NCBI RefSeq assembly: GCF_014203895.1 | Contig: NZ_JACHJY010000002.1 | Location: 744,001-808,000 of the forward strand | Source of the DNA: Streptomyces nymphaeiformis | Lineage (GTDB): Bacteria; Actinomycetota; Actinomycetes; Streptomycetales; Streptomycetaceae | DNA length: 64,000 bases | Reading direction: 5' to 3' | The notes under the pieces: model-generated | Told to the model about the DNA's origin: nothing | The model's database searches: none | Seen by the model: only the letters and a program-made list of their open reading frames with translations | In this document: positions 53,289 through 61,746 of the stretch, piece after piece | Layout: each line of letters opens with the position of its first letter | Numbering within the stretch: the stretch's first letter is position 1 | Made by a program: the position numbers and the translations under genes

Positions 53289-56108
53289 ATGATCAGCCTC
53301 ACCCGCCAACTCGCCGTCGACGGCCTCGTCGACGGCCTCGTCATCGGCCTGCTCGCGATGGGCGTCGTCCTGGTCCACCGCTCGACGCGCGTCATCAACT
53401 TCGCCGTGGCCAACATGGGGCTGGTCGGCTCGGCCCTCTTCTCCCTGCTCGCTGTCCGCTACGGCGTGCCGTTCTGGCCCGCCCTGCTGATCTCCCTGGT
53501 CGCCGGGACCGCGTTCGGCGCCGTCGTCGACCTGGCCGTCGTCCGGCGACTGTTCGCCGCGCCGCGCGTCATCCTGCTCGTGGCGACCATCGGCGTGGCC
53601 CAGCTCGCACAGGTGATCGTCACCGCCTACCCCGAGGTCGACGCCGCCAAGACCTATCCCGTCTGGTCCAGCTCGACCTGGCACCCACTCCACGGCGTCG
53701 ATGTGACCGCCGCGCAGATCGCCGTCCTCGCCGTCGTACCGCTCGTCGTACTCGCGCTGAACCGGCTCCTCGGCCACACCGTGCTCGGCAGGGCCGCCAC
53801 CGCCTCGGCCGACAACCCCGAACTGGCCCGCCTCAACGGAATCAGCCCCAAAGTCGTGTCGACCGCGGTGTGGGCACTCGCCGGGCTCCTCGCGACGATC
53901 TGCATGATCCTCATATCGAGCCGTACGGGATCGGTCACCTCTCCCGCGGCACTCGGGCCGACCACGTTGATGCGGGCGCTCGCCGCCGCCGCCATCGCGC
54001 GCATGTACTCCTTCCACATCGCCCTCCTCGCCGGCATCGGGCTCGGCCTCCTGCAGGCCGTGATCCAGTTCAACTGGCTCGACCGGCCCGGGCTGACCGA
54101 CGTCATCGTCTTCGCGCTCGTACTCGTCGCCGTCTTCGCCGCCGGGCGCGGACGGGACGCCGAGAACGCGACGTTCTCCTTCGCCCCGAAGCGCCGACCC
54201 GTACCCGAGCGGCTGCGCGAGCTGTGGTGGGTCCGGAACCTGGAACGGTTCGGGCTCGCGGCGCTCGGCGTCGTCGCGATCGCGATCCCGCTGGTCGTCG
54301 CACAGCCCTCCAAGCACCTCCTCTACACGGTGATCCTCGCCTACGCGATCTGCGCCGCCTCGGTCACCGTGCTCACCGGCTGGGCCGGGCAACTGTCGCT
54401 GGGGCAGATGGCGTTCGCCGGGATCGGGGCGCTGACAGCCGCCGCACTGAGCCGGGGCCTGCGCCTGGACATCGGCGGCGAAAAGGAACTGGTCCTCGAC
54501 CGGCTCACCTTCCCGACAGCCGTGGCCCTCGCAGCGCTGCTCACCGCCGCGCTGGCGGCTCTGATCGGTGTCGGCGCGCTGCGCGTCCGAGGGCTCCTGC
54601 TCGCGGTCAGCACGATCGCGTTCGCCGTGACCTGCGAACAGTGGGTCTTCCGGCAGGACGTGTTCCACGACGGCCCGACGCAGGTCACCGCGTCGTTCTC
54701 CCGCGGCCACGTCCTCGGGATCGACGTGAGCTCGCAGCGCTCCTACTCCTACGTGGTCCTGGCCGTCCTCGTCGTGGTGCTCGTCGTCACCGGACGGCTG
54801 CGCCGCACCGGCGTCGGCCGCACCACGATCGGCGTCCGCGACAACCCGGCGACCGCCGCGGCCTACACGGTCCGGGCGGCGCGCGTGAAACTGAGGGCGT
54901 TCGCGCTGGCCGGCGGTGTCGCGGGGCTCGGCGGCGCGCTGCTCGCCGGGGCGCTGCAGTCCGTTCCGTACACAGACGCCTACTTCCGCAGCCAGGACTC
55001 GCTGATGCTCGTGTCGGTCGTGGTGATCGGCGGGATCGGCTCGACCAGCGGACCTGTGCTCGGGGCATTGTGGGTCATCGGCCTGCCCGCGTTCTTCCCC
55101 GGCAACGCGCTGGTGCCGCTCCTCGCCTCCAGCATGGGCCTGCTCCTCCTGCTCCTGTACTTTCCCGGCGGCCTCGTCCAGATCGGCTACAGCGCGCGCG
55201 ACGCCCTGCTGGGGTGGGCCGAGCGACGCCTGGGACCGCCACCGGCCGACCCCGTACCGTCGGCGCCGCAGGTCCTGACCCGGCCGGAACGCGACGCACT
55301 GCCCGAAGACCGGCCGGTGCTCGCGATCAAGGACATCCACGTACGGTTCGGCGGGGTGACGGCGGTCAGCGGCGTCAGCCTCGACGTCCGGCCCCATGAG
55401 ATCGTCGGCCTCATCGGCACCAACGGGGCGGGCAAGTCGACGCTGATGAACGCGATCGGCGGCTTCGTTCCGGCCGCCGGAACCGTCGCGCTGCTGGGAC
55501 GCGAGGTGTCCGGGACACACCCGGCGGCCCGGGCGGCGCTCGGCCTTGGGCGCACCTTCCAGGCGGCGACGCTCTTCCCCGAACTGACGGTGCGGGAGAC
55601 CGTGCAGATCGCCCTGGAGGCGCGCGGCCGCAGTGGACTGCTGTCCTCCGCGCTCTGGCTGCCCCGCTCGGTGAAGGGGGAGCGTGCCAAGCGCGCCGAG
55701 GCCCGCGAACTGATCGACTTCCTGGGGCTCGGACGCCATGCCGACACGCTCATCAACGACCTGTCGACCGGTACCCGCCGGATCGTCGAACTCGCCGGGC
55801 TGCTCGCACTCGACGCCCGGCTGCTGTGCCTGGACGAGCCGACCGCCGGGGTCGCTCAGCGGGAGACCGAGGCGTTCGGGCCGCTGATCCTGGAGATCCG
55901 CCGCGAACTCGGTGCGTCGATGCTCGTCATCGAGCACGACATGCCGCTGATCATGGGGATCAGCGATCGCGTGTACTGCCTGGAGACCGGCCGGGTCATC
56001 GCCGAAGGGACGCCGGACGCGGTGCGCCACGATCCGCGGGTCGTCGCCGGCTACCTGGGGACCGACGAGCGGGCCATCGCGCGCAGCGGATCGTCGGCGA
56101 CACCGTGA
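53289..56108 (+). CDS. LivH-LivM-LivG triple fusion (branched-chain amino acid-type ABC transporter)
   Basis: A 939-residue protein holding both permeases and one ATPase of a Liv-type importer. Residues 1-290 are LivH-like (VDGLVDGLVIGLLAMG, STRVINFAVANMG). Residues about 320-625 are LivM-like (TGWAGQLSLGQMAFAGIGAL, IGVRDNPATAAAYTV). Residues about 675-930 are LivG-like with Walker A GTNGAGKSTLMNAIGG near 710, signature LSTGTRRIVELAGLL, Walker B LLCLDEPTAGVAQRE and IEHDMPLIM. The ATG is preceded by AAGGACGG. Together with the MFS-LivF chain and the LivK-type lipoprotein it forms a complete importer. The ligand is probably a small carboxylate or aromatic acid rather than an amino acid, given the LLM, SDR and esterase neighbours (inferred). 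Confidence 0.94.
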   Translation: MISLTRQLAVDGLVDGLVIGLLAMGVVLVHRSTRVINFAVANMGLVGSALFSLLAVRYGVPFWPALLISLVAGTAFGAVVDLAVVRRLFAAPRVILLVATIGVAQLAQVIVTAYPEVDAAKTYPVWSSSTWHPLHGVDVTAAQIAVLAVVPLVVLALNRLLGHTVLGRAATASADNPELARLNGISPKVVSTAVWALAGLLATICMILISSRTGSVTSPAALGPTTLMRALAAAAIARMYSFHIALLAGIGLGLLQAVIQFNWLDRPGLTDVIVFALVLVAVFAAGRGRDAENATFSFAPKRRPVPERLRELWWVRNLERFGLAALGVVAIAIPLVVAQPSKHLLYTVILAYAICAASVTVLTGWAGQLSLGQMAFAGIGALTAAALSRGLRLDIGGEKELVLDRLTFPTAVALAALLTAALAALIGVGALRVRGLLLAVSTIAFAVTCEQWVFRQDVFHDGPTQVTASFSRGHVLGIDVSSQRSYSYVVLAVLVVVLVVTGRLRRTGVGRTTIGVRDNPATAAAYTVRAARVKLRAFALAGGVAGLGGALLAGALQSVPYTDAYFRSQDSLMLVSVVVIGGIGSTSGPVLGALWVIGLPAFFPGNALVPLLASSMGLLLLLLYFPGGLVQIGYSARDALLGWAERRLGPPPADPVPSAPQVLTRPERDALPEDRPVLAIKDIHVRFGGVTAVSGVSLDVRPHEIVGLIGTNGAGKSTLMNAIGGFVPAAGTVALLGREVSGTHPAARAALGLGRTFQAATLFPELTVRETVQIALEARGRSGLLSSALWLPRSVKGERAKRAEARELIDFLGLGRHADTLINDLSTGTRRIVELAGLLALDARLLCLDEPTAGVAQRETEAFGPLILEIRRELGASMLVIEHDMPLIMGISDRVYCLETGRVIAEGTPDAVRHDPRVVAGYLGTDERAIARSGSSATP

Positions 56109-56127
56109 GAGGGAGGCGTGTGACACA

Positions 56128-56172
56128 GCACTGAGGCGGTGTGGGCTCCGAGAGCCCACACCGCCTCAGTGC
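56128..56172. terminator. Very strong bidirectional terminator
   Basis: A perfect 21-base-pair stem with a three-base loop (CGA) between the convergent LivHMG and esterase genes, the longest perfect hairpin in the window. The right arm reaches to within five bases of the esterase stop. Confidence 0.93.
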
Positions 56173-56176
56173 CGGG

Positions 56177-57139
56177 TCACCGCGAGGCGAAGAGGGCTTT
56201 CAAGGCGCGCGCCGCTTCGGCCATGGCGGTGCGGGCGGTCTCGGACAGGCCGAGCATGTCGAAGGTGCCATGGGCGAGGCCGGCGACGTCCTGGTGGACC
56301 ACGGGGACACCGGCGGCACGGAGCCTGGCCGCGTAGGCGGTCCCCTCGTCACGCAGCGGGTCGTATTCGACGGTGACGATCAGGGCCGGAGGCGTGGTGG
56401 ACAGATCGGTGCCTCGAAGCGGGGAGACACGGGGGTCGGCCGGGTCATCGCCGGCCGTGAGGTAGCGCTCGACGCAGCGGACCAGTTCAGCGGTCTCGAA
56501 GAGGTAGCCGGTCCCCAGTGCTTCGCGTGACGGATAGGCGTCGGTGGTCAGGTCCAGGTCGGTGGCCGGGTAGACGAGCATCTGGGCGGCCAGGGGGACA
56601 CCGTGGGAGCCGACGGCCTGGGCCAGGACGGCGGCGAGGTTGCCGCCGGCGCTGTCGCCACCGACACCGATGCGGGCCGGGTCGCCGCCGAGCTCCGCGA
56701 CGGTGCCCCGCACCCAGGCGAGGGCGGCGGCGCAGTCGTCGAGACCGGCGGGGAAGGGCGCCTCGGGGGCGAGGCGATAGCCGACGGACACCACGACGAC
56801 CTCGGCGAGCGAGCACAGGGCGCGGGCCGCGGTGTCGGCGGTCTCCAGGCTTCCGGAGCACCAGCCGCCACCGTGCGCCCACAGCAGGGTGGGTACGGGG
56901 GAGGACGTGGTCCGCGCCGGCCGGTACACCCGTACCGGAACCGGACCGGCAGGGCCCGGGACGGTGTGGTCTTCGGCGGAGGCGACCGTGCTGCGCTGCT
57001 CGGGCGGAGTGGTCAGGGCGGCGCCGACCTCGACCAGCTCCCTGGCCTCCTCGATGGTGAGGTCGGGGCCACCGATCACCTCGGGCGGAGCCTCGGCGAT
57101 CATGGCCATGAGTTCCTTGATCTCGGGAGCGAGGGGCAT
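56177..57139 (-). CDS. Alpha/beta hydrolase, hormone-sensitive lipase (HSL) family
   Basis: A 320-residue carboxylesterase of bacterial family IV. The oxyanion motif is LLWAHGGGWCSGS, the nucleophile elbow IGVGGDSAGGNLAAVLA, the acid VEYDPLRDEG and the His AGLAHGTFD. There is no signal peptide, so it works in the cytoplasm. It follows the binding-protein gene by 17 bases, so the imported ligand may be an ester or lactone that this enzyme opens. AAGGAAGC lies before the ATG at 57139; a much longer in-frame reading continues through the upstream gene and is rejected. Confidence 0.93.
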   Translation of the reverse strand: MPLAPEIKELMAMIAEAPPEVIGGPDLTIEEARELVEVGAALTTPPEQRSTVASAEDHTVPGPAGPVPVRVYRPARTTSSPVPTLLWAHGGGWCSGSLETADTAARALCSLAEVVVVSVGYRLAPEAPFPAGLDDCAAALAWVRGTVAELGGDPARIGVGGDSAGGNLAAVLAQAVGSHGVPLAAQMLVYPATDLDLTTDAYPSREALGTGYLFETAELVRCVERYLTAGDDPADPRVSPLRGTDLSTTPPALIVTVEYDPLRDEGTAYAARLRAAGVPVVHQDVAGLAHGTFDMLGLSETARTAMAEAARALKALFASR

Positions 57140-57156
57140 GGGCAGCTTCCTTTGCG

Positions 57157-58476
57157 TCAGTGTCCGGCCGGGACCGCCGGGACGAACCTGTTGGTGGCGG
57201 GGTCGTAGGTCTTGGCCTTCACCGGAATCGATCCGTTGGTGCTGGACGGGCCGTAGGTGGCGTCGTCGGCGTAGGCGGGGAGGTGGATCGCCCCGAGACC
57301 CAGGCCGGCCTGCTGAAAGGTGCTGTAGTTCAGGTCGGTGCCGGCCTTGTCGGCGATCGCCGTGAACAGCCTCAGGTTCAGGCAGGCGGTCCACAGGGAG
57401 ATGCCCGGAATCGGCTGCCCGGCCGGAACGGTGCCGGGATCGACCAGTTTGCCGGCCAGGCTCGGGTCGGCGCGTTCGACGGTGGTGGCGCAGTCCTGAA
57501 GCATCGGGTCGCTCCAGACGATGTCCGGGGTGGCGACCACAGCGCCGGTCAGGGTACTGAAGTCGTGTTTCCCCGAAGCCGCCTGATAACCGCCCGGCGC
57601 GTCGGTGAACAGCAGACGCGGGCGCCACGTCGTCTTCTCCAGGACCAGCGGCAGCGACTGTGCGGGGGTACCGGTGAGCAGCAGCGTGTCGGCGCCCGCG
57701 GACCGAGCCTTCTGCAGGAGGACGCCGGTCTGCTGGGCGAGTGTCGCGGCGTCGACGCCGAGCGACTGCAGGTAGCCCGTCGCCACGGGGGTGACCCCGG
57801 CCTTGCGCAGTGCGGGCAGCAGCGAGTGCTCGACGGAGCTCTGGTCCTCGGCCGTGCCCACGACCGCGATCTTCCGCCCCGCGAGGTCTCCCCGCTCGGC
57901 GAAGACCTGCACGACCTTCGCGATCAGATCGCTGCCGGCCAGTTCGCTGAACCACGGGGCCTGAGCCTGCGCGTACATGTCCTTGGGCTGTTGCCCGCCG
58001 ATGACCGCGGTCTTGTTCGTCCGGGTGTAGCAGGGGATCTGGTCCGGCCCGGCGAAGGTGCCGAGGACGGCGAACACCTTCTCGTCCTGGGTGAGCTTCA
58101 CACAGGTTTCCTGTGCTGCGGCCGCCGAGACGACGTTGAGCTTTCCGAACACGGGTACGAGTCTGCGCCCGTGGACGCCACCGCCCGCGTTGATCTTGTC
58201 GATCAGTGCCTTGTATGTGGCCTCGTAGTCGCCGAGGTCCACATCGAGGAAGGCTTTGACGCTCGCCAGGTCGGGGTAGGTGATGCCGATCTTGATGCTG
58301 TCCGCCGTCACGCCGGGGGCGTTCCCGGACTTCACGATGCCGGAGGAGCTGCCCGGGGAGGGAGTGCTCTGGTCCTGGACGGTGCAGGCGGTCGCGGTCA
58401 GCGCCAGTACCGCGGCGCCGACGGGCACGACCGTGGAGATGCGCCGACGTGGTCGGCGGGATCGCGGGAGGGCCAT
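57157..58476 (-). CDS. LivK-type substrate-binding lipoprotein
   Basis: A 439-residue binding protein of the branched-chain amino acid/amide family. The ATG at 58476 has AAGGACG about eight bases upstream and starts a basic, then hydrophobic signal with a lipobox-like LTATAC (C31). The mature part begins ADSIKIGITYPDLAS and contains KINAGGGVHGRRLVPVFGK, FAVLGTFAGPDQIPCYTRTN, GRKIAVVGTAEDQSS and LLFTDAPGGYQAASGK. Two-lobed binding of aromatic or short carboxylic ligands is typical of this family. It is divergent from the TetR gene and is followed by the esterase gene. It most likely serves the LivHMG/MFS-LivF membrane complex. Confidence 0.92.
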   Translation of the reverse strand: MALPRSRRPRRRISTVVPVGAAVLALTATACTVQDQSTPSPGSSSGIVKSGNAPGVTADSIKIGITYPDLASVKAFLDVDLGDYEATYKALIDKINAGGGVHGRRLVPVFGKLNVVSAAAAQETCVKLTQDEKVFAVLGTFAGPDQIPCYTRTNKTAVIGGQQPKDMYAQAQAPWFSELAGSDLIAKVVQVFAERGDLAGRKIAVVGTAEDQSSVEHSLLPALRKAGVTPVATGYLQSLGVDAATLAQQTGVLLQKARSAGADTLLLTGTPAQSLPLVLEKTTWRPRLLFTDAPGGYQAASGKHDFSTLTGAVVATPDIVWSDPMLQDCATTVERADPSLAGKLVDPGTVPAGQPIPGISLWTACLNLRLFTAIADKAGTDLNYSTFQQAGLGLGAIHLPAYADDATYGPSSTNGSIPVKAKTYDPATNRFVPAVPAGH

Positions 58477-58523
58477 GCGAGCACGTCCTTTCGAGGCTGC
58501 CGCACAGGCGGCGGGTGCCGCGC

Positions 58524-58537
58524 CAGACAATTGTCTG
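58524..58537. promoter_or_regulatory. TetR operator palindrome
   Basis: CAGACAATTGTCTG is a perfect 14-base palindrome overlapping the -35 region of the TetR gene promoter and lying 48 bases upstream of the divergent binding-protein gene. It is the natural autoregulatory site of the adjacent TetR protein. Confidence 0.82.
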
Positions 58538-58557
58538 CGGGCGCCGGAATCTATAAT
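58531..58557 (+). promoter_or_regulatory. TetR gene promoter
   Basis: A perfect TATAAT (58552-58557) with TTGTCT 15 bases upstream, the latter inside the palindrome. A GGCGCC-rich inverted repeat encloses the -10. Confidence 0.7.
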
Positions 58558-58570
58558 CGGCGCCCGCAGA
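58534..58570. repeat. 13-bp inverted repeat enclosing the -10 element
   Basis: TCTGCGGGCGCCG and its exact complement flank an 11-base loop that contains TATAAT. The arms overlap the CAGACAATTGTCTG operator, so two dyads are nested at one promoter. Too early in the transcript to be a terminator; possibly a second protein site. Confidence 0.75.
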
Positions 58571-58634
58571 AAACAAGGGCGCCGCGGCGGGGATCCGTGG
58601 AGGCCCTACGCTCGGGCCGACGAGGAGGTACGTG

Positions 58635-59327
58635 ATGGACGAGGCCAAGCGCAGGCCAGGGCGCCCGAATCTGATCGACCGCGGCATGATCGTCGACGCC
58701 GCGCTCGCGATCGAGGACGCCGGCCGGGCGTTGAGCATGCAAGCGGTCGCCGACCGGCTCGGGGTCCCCCGAGGCACCCTCTATCACCACGTGGCCGACC
58801 GGGAGGAGATGGCCGCGCTGGTCGCCGTCGCCCGGCTGGAGGAGGCACTCGACGAGTCCTGGATGCCCACCCCCGACGCCGACTGGCAGACCTGGCTCAC
58901 CGCGTTCGCCCATGCCATGCGTGCCGCGCTCGTCGACCACGCCACCCCCGTCGACTTCGTCCTTCTGGAAGGCCGCAGCGGACGCCGCCAACTCGCCCAG
59001 GTCGAGACCGTCCTGACGGTCCTGGTACGCGCCGGCTTCAGCCCCGAGGTCTCCCTCCGATGCCTCACCTTGCTCGTCGAGGTCGTCCAGGCGCACGTCC
59101 GCGCGGTCTTCGTCGCCCGGGCGAGCGGCCCGGAGCAGCAGCGTGCCTCTCTGCCCGCGATCCTGGCCTCCGCCGGTCAGGAGTTCCCGCTGCTGCGGGC
59201 CGGGATTCCGGACGACCCCGACCCCGCCGAGCAGTTCACGTTCGACCTGGCCGTCGTCCTCGCCGGGATCGCGGCCCTTTCGGAGCAGGGCGCCCCTGGG
59301 TACGGGGCGACGCCGCCCCTACGCTGA
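58635..59327 (+). CDS. TetR-family transcriptional regulator
   Basis: A 230-residue TetR regulator. The N-terminal DNA-binding domain covers residues about 10-62 with SMQAVADRLGVPRGTLYHHV as the helix-turn-helix. The C-terminal domain is of the tetracycline-repressor C type (WQTWLTAFAHAMRAALVDHA onwards). The ATG at 58635 has GAGGAGG six bases upstream; the GTG three bases earlier is too close. It is divergent from the binding-protein and esterase genes and probably controls them through the palindrome at 58524. Whether it also controls the LLM/MFS-LivF promoters is uncertain because their palindrome differs. Confidence 0.92.
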   Translation: MDEAKRRPGRPNLIDRGMIVDAALAIEDAGRALSMQAVADRLGVPRGTLYHHVADREEMAALVAVARLEEALDESWMPTPDADWQTWLTAFAHAMRAALVDHATPVDFVLLEGRSGRRQLAQVETVLTVLVRAGFSPEVSLRCLTLLVEVVQAHVRAVFVARASGPEQQRASLPAILASAGQEFPLLRAGIPDDPDPAEQFTFDLAVVLAGIAALSEQGAPGYGATPPLR

Positions 59328-59374
59328 GCTCAGGAGGGGCTTCCCGGCATGCCCCGTCACCGTAGGGATGTGCT

Positions 59375-59944
59375 GTGTATCTGGATTCGCTGATCCTCGG
59401 ACTGCTGTCCCTCACCCGCTTCTCCGGCTACGACCTGAGGCAGTGGATGGACGGCAGGCTCCGGTACATCGGCTACCAGGTCCAGGGCCCGCAGATCTAT
59501 CGGCGGCTGGCCAAACTGGTCGAGCGCGGCTGGATCGAGTTCGAGGTCGACCCGCGCGACGGCGGGCCCGACGCGAAGGTGTACTCGCTGACCGAGGAGG
59601 GCCGCGAGGCGCTGTGGGAGTGGGCCCGCTCGCCGTATCAGCCGTCGCCGCGCCTGGCGGACCCCGACTTCGTGCTGCGCTTCCTGTTCGCCGGCCTCCT
59701 CGACCGGGATCTCGCCATCTCGGTCGTACGCACCGAACTGGAGTACCGGCTCAACGACGCCAGTCCGACCGGGACCCTGGACGAGGTGTCCGCAGACTTC
59801 CGGCCACAGCTTCCCGAGATCGACCCCGCGTGGGCCCGGCAGCTGTTCATTTCCGCCCACGAATACGGGTTCTCCCAGCACGCCTCCTACATCACCTGGC
59901 TGCAACTCACGCTCGCCCGCCTGCAGAACCACCGCACCACCTGA
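59375..59944 (+). CDS. PadR-family transcriptional regulator (second)
   Basis: A 189-residue PadR regulator. GTG start with TAGGGA seven bases upstream. The winged helix starts SLILGLLSLTRFSGYDLRQW and includes the recognition segment GPQIYRRLAKLVERGWIEF, then DPRDGGPDAKVYSLTEEG and EALWEWARSPYQPSPRLADP, nearly parallel to the first PadR (43091). Only 48 bases separate it from the TetR stop, so read-through is possible. It is convergent with the cupin/HEAT operon. Its target is not evident from the sequence. Confidence 0.9.
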   Translation: MYLDSLILGLLSLTRFSGYDLRQWMDGRLRYIGYQVQGPQIYRRLAKLVERGWIEFEVDPRDGGPDAKVYSLTEEGREALWEWARSPYQPSPRLADPDFVLRFLFAGLLDRDLAISVVRTELEYRLNDASPTGTLDEVSADFRPQLPEIDPAWARQLFISAHEYGFSQHASYITWLQLTLARLQNHRTT

Positions 59945-59957
59945 AGGAGCCGGGCGC

Positions 59958-60860
59958 TCACGCGGTCTGCTCCTGCCTGTCCCACTCGTCCAGGGTGCGC
60001 AGCGCGTGGGCGCGGATGGCCGGGTGGGGGTCGTGGGCGGCGCGTTCGAGCGCGGGGAGGGCCTGGGTTCCGGCGCTCCGGCCGAGGTTCTCCAGGGCCG
60101 CGTGACGGACCGCGGGCGCGGGGTGGTGGACGGTGAGGTGTTCCAGCAGCGAGGTGTTCCGGTCGTCCGCGAGGTGGCCGGCGAGGTCGCAGAGCAGGCG
60201 GTGTGCGGAGACGGCCCGGCTGTGGTTCGTGCGGGTGATGGTGGAGGTGGCGGGGTCGAAGAAGCGTTGCTCGGCCAGGGGGTCGGGGTTGTCGAGGAGG
60301 AGGTTCAGCGACACCGACAGTTCGGTGGGGTGGTGCTGGGTGTGGATGTCACGGCTTGCCCGGTAGTACATGATCTTGCCGGGCGGGAGCGTGGTGTGTT
60401 CGAGGTAGGTCAGGTCGACGGGTTCGCCGGGGTGGCCGTCGACGGCTGTGGGGTCGTACTCCCAGATGGTGGTGGCGTATCCGGGGCCGAGGTGTCCGAC
60501 GGTCAGGAACGAGAAGTTGTGGTCGTGCGGGGTTTCGTAGGAGTGCAGGGCCTGTTCCTCGCCGGCGGTCAGTGAGCTGGGCGGCATCCAGATGTTGGCG
60601 CGGACCAGGAAGCCCTCGCCTCGGCCCAGGAGCAGGCTCTGTCCCGCGTAGCGGTTGTCGGACTGCCAGGTGGCCAGGTCGGCCAGCTCCTGGTTGAGGT
60701 GGTCGACCAGCAGGTCGGTGTTGTCGCTCAGCGCGCGCAGCGCCCCGGCGGATTCCAGGATGGAGTCCGGGTCGTGGGGGTCGACGGTGGCGCGGATGTG
60801 GTCGAGGTAGTCGGCCAGGTCCAGGGTTCCGGACTCGGCCGGGGTCAGGGTATGGGTCAC
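59958..60860 (-). CDS. Cupin-like protein with C-terminal HEAT repeats
   Basis: A 300-residue protein of no family I can name. The GTG at 60860 overlaps the stop of the upstream gene (GTGA). Residues about 1-65 are helical. Residues about 75-190 look like a cupin barrel with a possible metal site: H112 and H114 (TPHDHNFSF), E134 (TTIWEYDP) and H173 (SRDIHTQHHP), plus the turn LPPGKIMYY. The last 80 residues are HEAT-type helical pairs (PAPAVRHAALENLGRSAG, HPAIRAHALRTLDEW). An oxygenase or epimerase-like activity is possible from the fold, but no function is claimed. It is the third gene of a tight operon with a 71-residue peptide. Confidence 0.75.
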   Translation of the reverse strand: MTHTLTPAESGTLDLADYLDHIRATVDPHDPDSILESAGALRALSDNTDLLVDHLNQELADLATWQSDNRYAGQSLLLGRGEGFLVRANIWMPPSSLTAGEEQALHSYETPHDHNFSFLTVGHLGPGYATTIWEYDPTAVDGHPGEPVDLTYLEHTTLPPGKIMYYRASRDIHTQHHPTELSVSLNLLLDNPDPLAEQRFFDPATSTITRTNHSRAVSAHRLLCDLAGHLADDRNTSLLEHLTVHHPAPAVRHAALENLGRSAGTQALPALERAAHDPHPAIRAHALRTLDEWDRQEQTA

Positions 60861-61744
60861 CTGGAGGCCTGACTCTCCGGGACCAGGGCCTGGACCGCGG
60901 CCTGCCGGACCTCGGGATGCGGGTCGTGGGCGGCGACCTGGAGGAGTTGTCGGCAGGCCTCCGGATCGACGTGGTGCACGGCCCGGATCGCCTCCCACCG
61001 CACCTCGTGCGACGGGTGCCCGGCGAGCGATCGCAGGACGGGCAGGGAGGAGGGCCGTCGGCAGGCGGCGAGCAGGCGGACGGCGTACGTCAGGCGGGAC
61101 GCCGTGCCGTCCGCGCTGATCATCCGCACCGGCCCGAGCGTGGCCCGGTCGTAGACGAACCGGTAGGACAGATGCGGATCGGCCGCGAACACCAGGTGCA
61201 CCAGCCCTGTGTCACCTGCCGTCAGACGCGCCACCTGGGAATCCGCGCTCAGGGTGAACACCTGCCCCGGCCGCAGAAGGTGCCGGCCACGCGGTGTGAG
61301 CCGAGCCGCCGGGTCGAGGAGATCGGGGCGGTTCCCGGCCGGCCGGCCGAAGCACTCCATGCTCCCGCCGTCCCGTGCGCCGGAGGGGACGGCGAGCATG
61401 TAGTCGGCCGCTGAGGTGACCAAGAGGTTCTCCGGCAGCGAAGGCACTGTCGCCCGCAGCGTCAGAGACCAGCCCGACCCCCGCGCAAGCACGAAGGACC
61501 CGCCGTCGAACCCCGCCACCCGGTGCCGGGGCCCGGCCTCGACAGCGCGGCGCAACAACCGGTGCACCGCCTCCATCACGGTGCCCGACCGTGCCAGCTC
61601 CCCGAACAGGCCACGGCAGCCGGCCGGCGACGGCCGCGCGGCGTCGGTAGTCAGCTGCCGGTCGACCCGTTCACCGAACGCGGCGAACAGCCCGTCACCC
61701 GCCGAAGGACCGGAGTCCCTCGGCGACGTGACCTCATCAGCCAT
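60857..61744 (-). CDS. HEAT-repeat protein with degenerate cupin-like domain
   Basis: A 295-residue protein with the same overall plan as the protein encoded next: helical N-terminus, a beta-rich middle (ASADSQ-type strands around LRPGQVFTLSADSQVARLTA) and C-terminal HEAT repeats (HPSHEVRWEAIRAVHHVD, HPEVRQAAVQALVPE). Unlike its partner it lacks the HxH and downstream His residues, so it may be a non-catalytic paralogue that pairs with it. The ATG lies two bases after the stop of the 71-codon gene, and the stop overlaps the next start. Function unknown. Confidence 0.72.
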   Translation of the reverse strand: MADEVTSPRDSGPSAGDGLFAAFGERVDRQLTTDAARPSPAGCRGLFGELARSGTVMEAVHRLLRRAVEAGPRHRVAGFDGGSFVLARGSGWSLTLRATVPSLPENLLVTSAADYMLAVPSGARDGGSMECFGRPAGNRPDLLDPAARLTPRGRHLLRPGQVFTLSADSQVARLTAGDTGLVHLVFAADPHLSYRFVYDRATLGPVRMISADGTASRLTYAVRLLAACRRPSSLPVLRSLAGHPSHEVRWEAIRAVHHVDPEACRQLLQVAAHDPHPEVRQAAVQALVPESQASR

Positions 61745-61746
61745 CG

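Noticed and set aside
51890..55399. Long plus-strand frame crossing MFS-LivF and LivHMG
   Set aside because: Out of frame with both real genes, Arg/Pro-rich and crossing a gene boundary.
53217..56159. 980-codon minus-strand open frame opposite LivHMG
   Set aside because: Antisense artefact of high GC; the plus-strand protein has intact ABC motifs, while the antisense product is low-complexity and charged.
58534..58570. Inverted repeat as a terminator
   Set aside because: It encloses a consensus -10 of the TetR promoter and lies between divergent starts, so termination there makes no sense.
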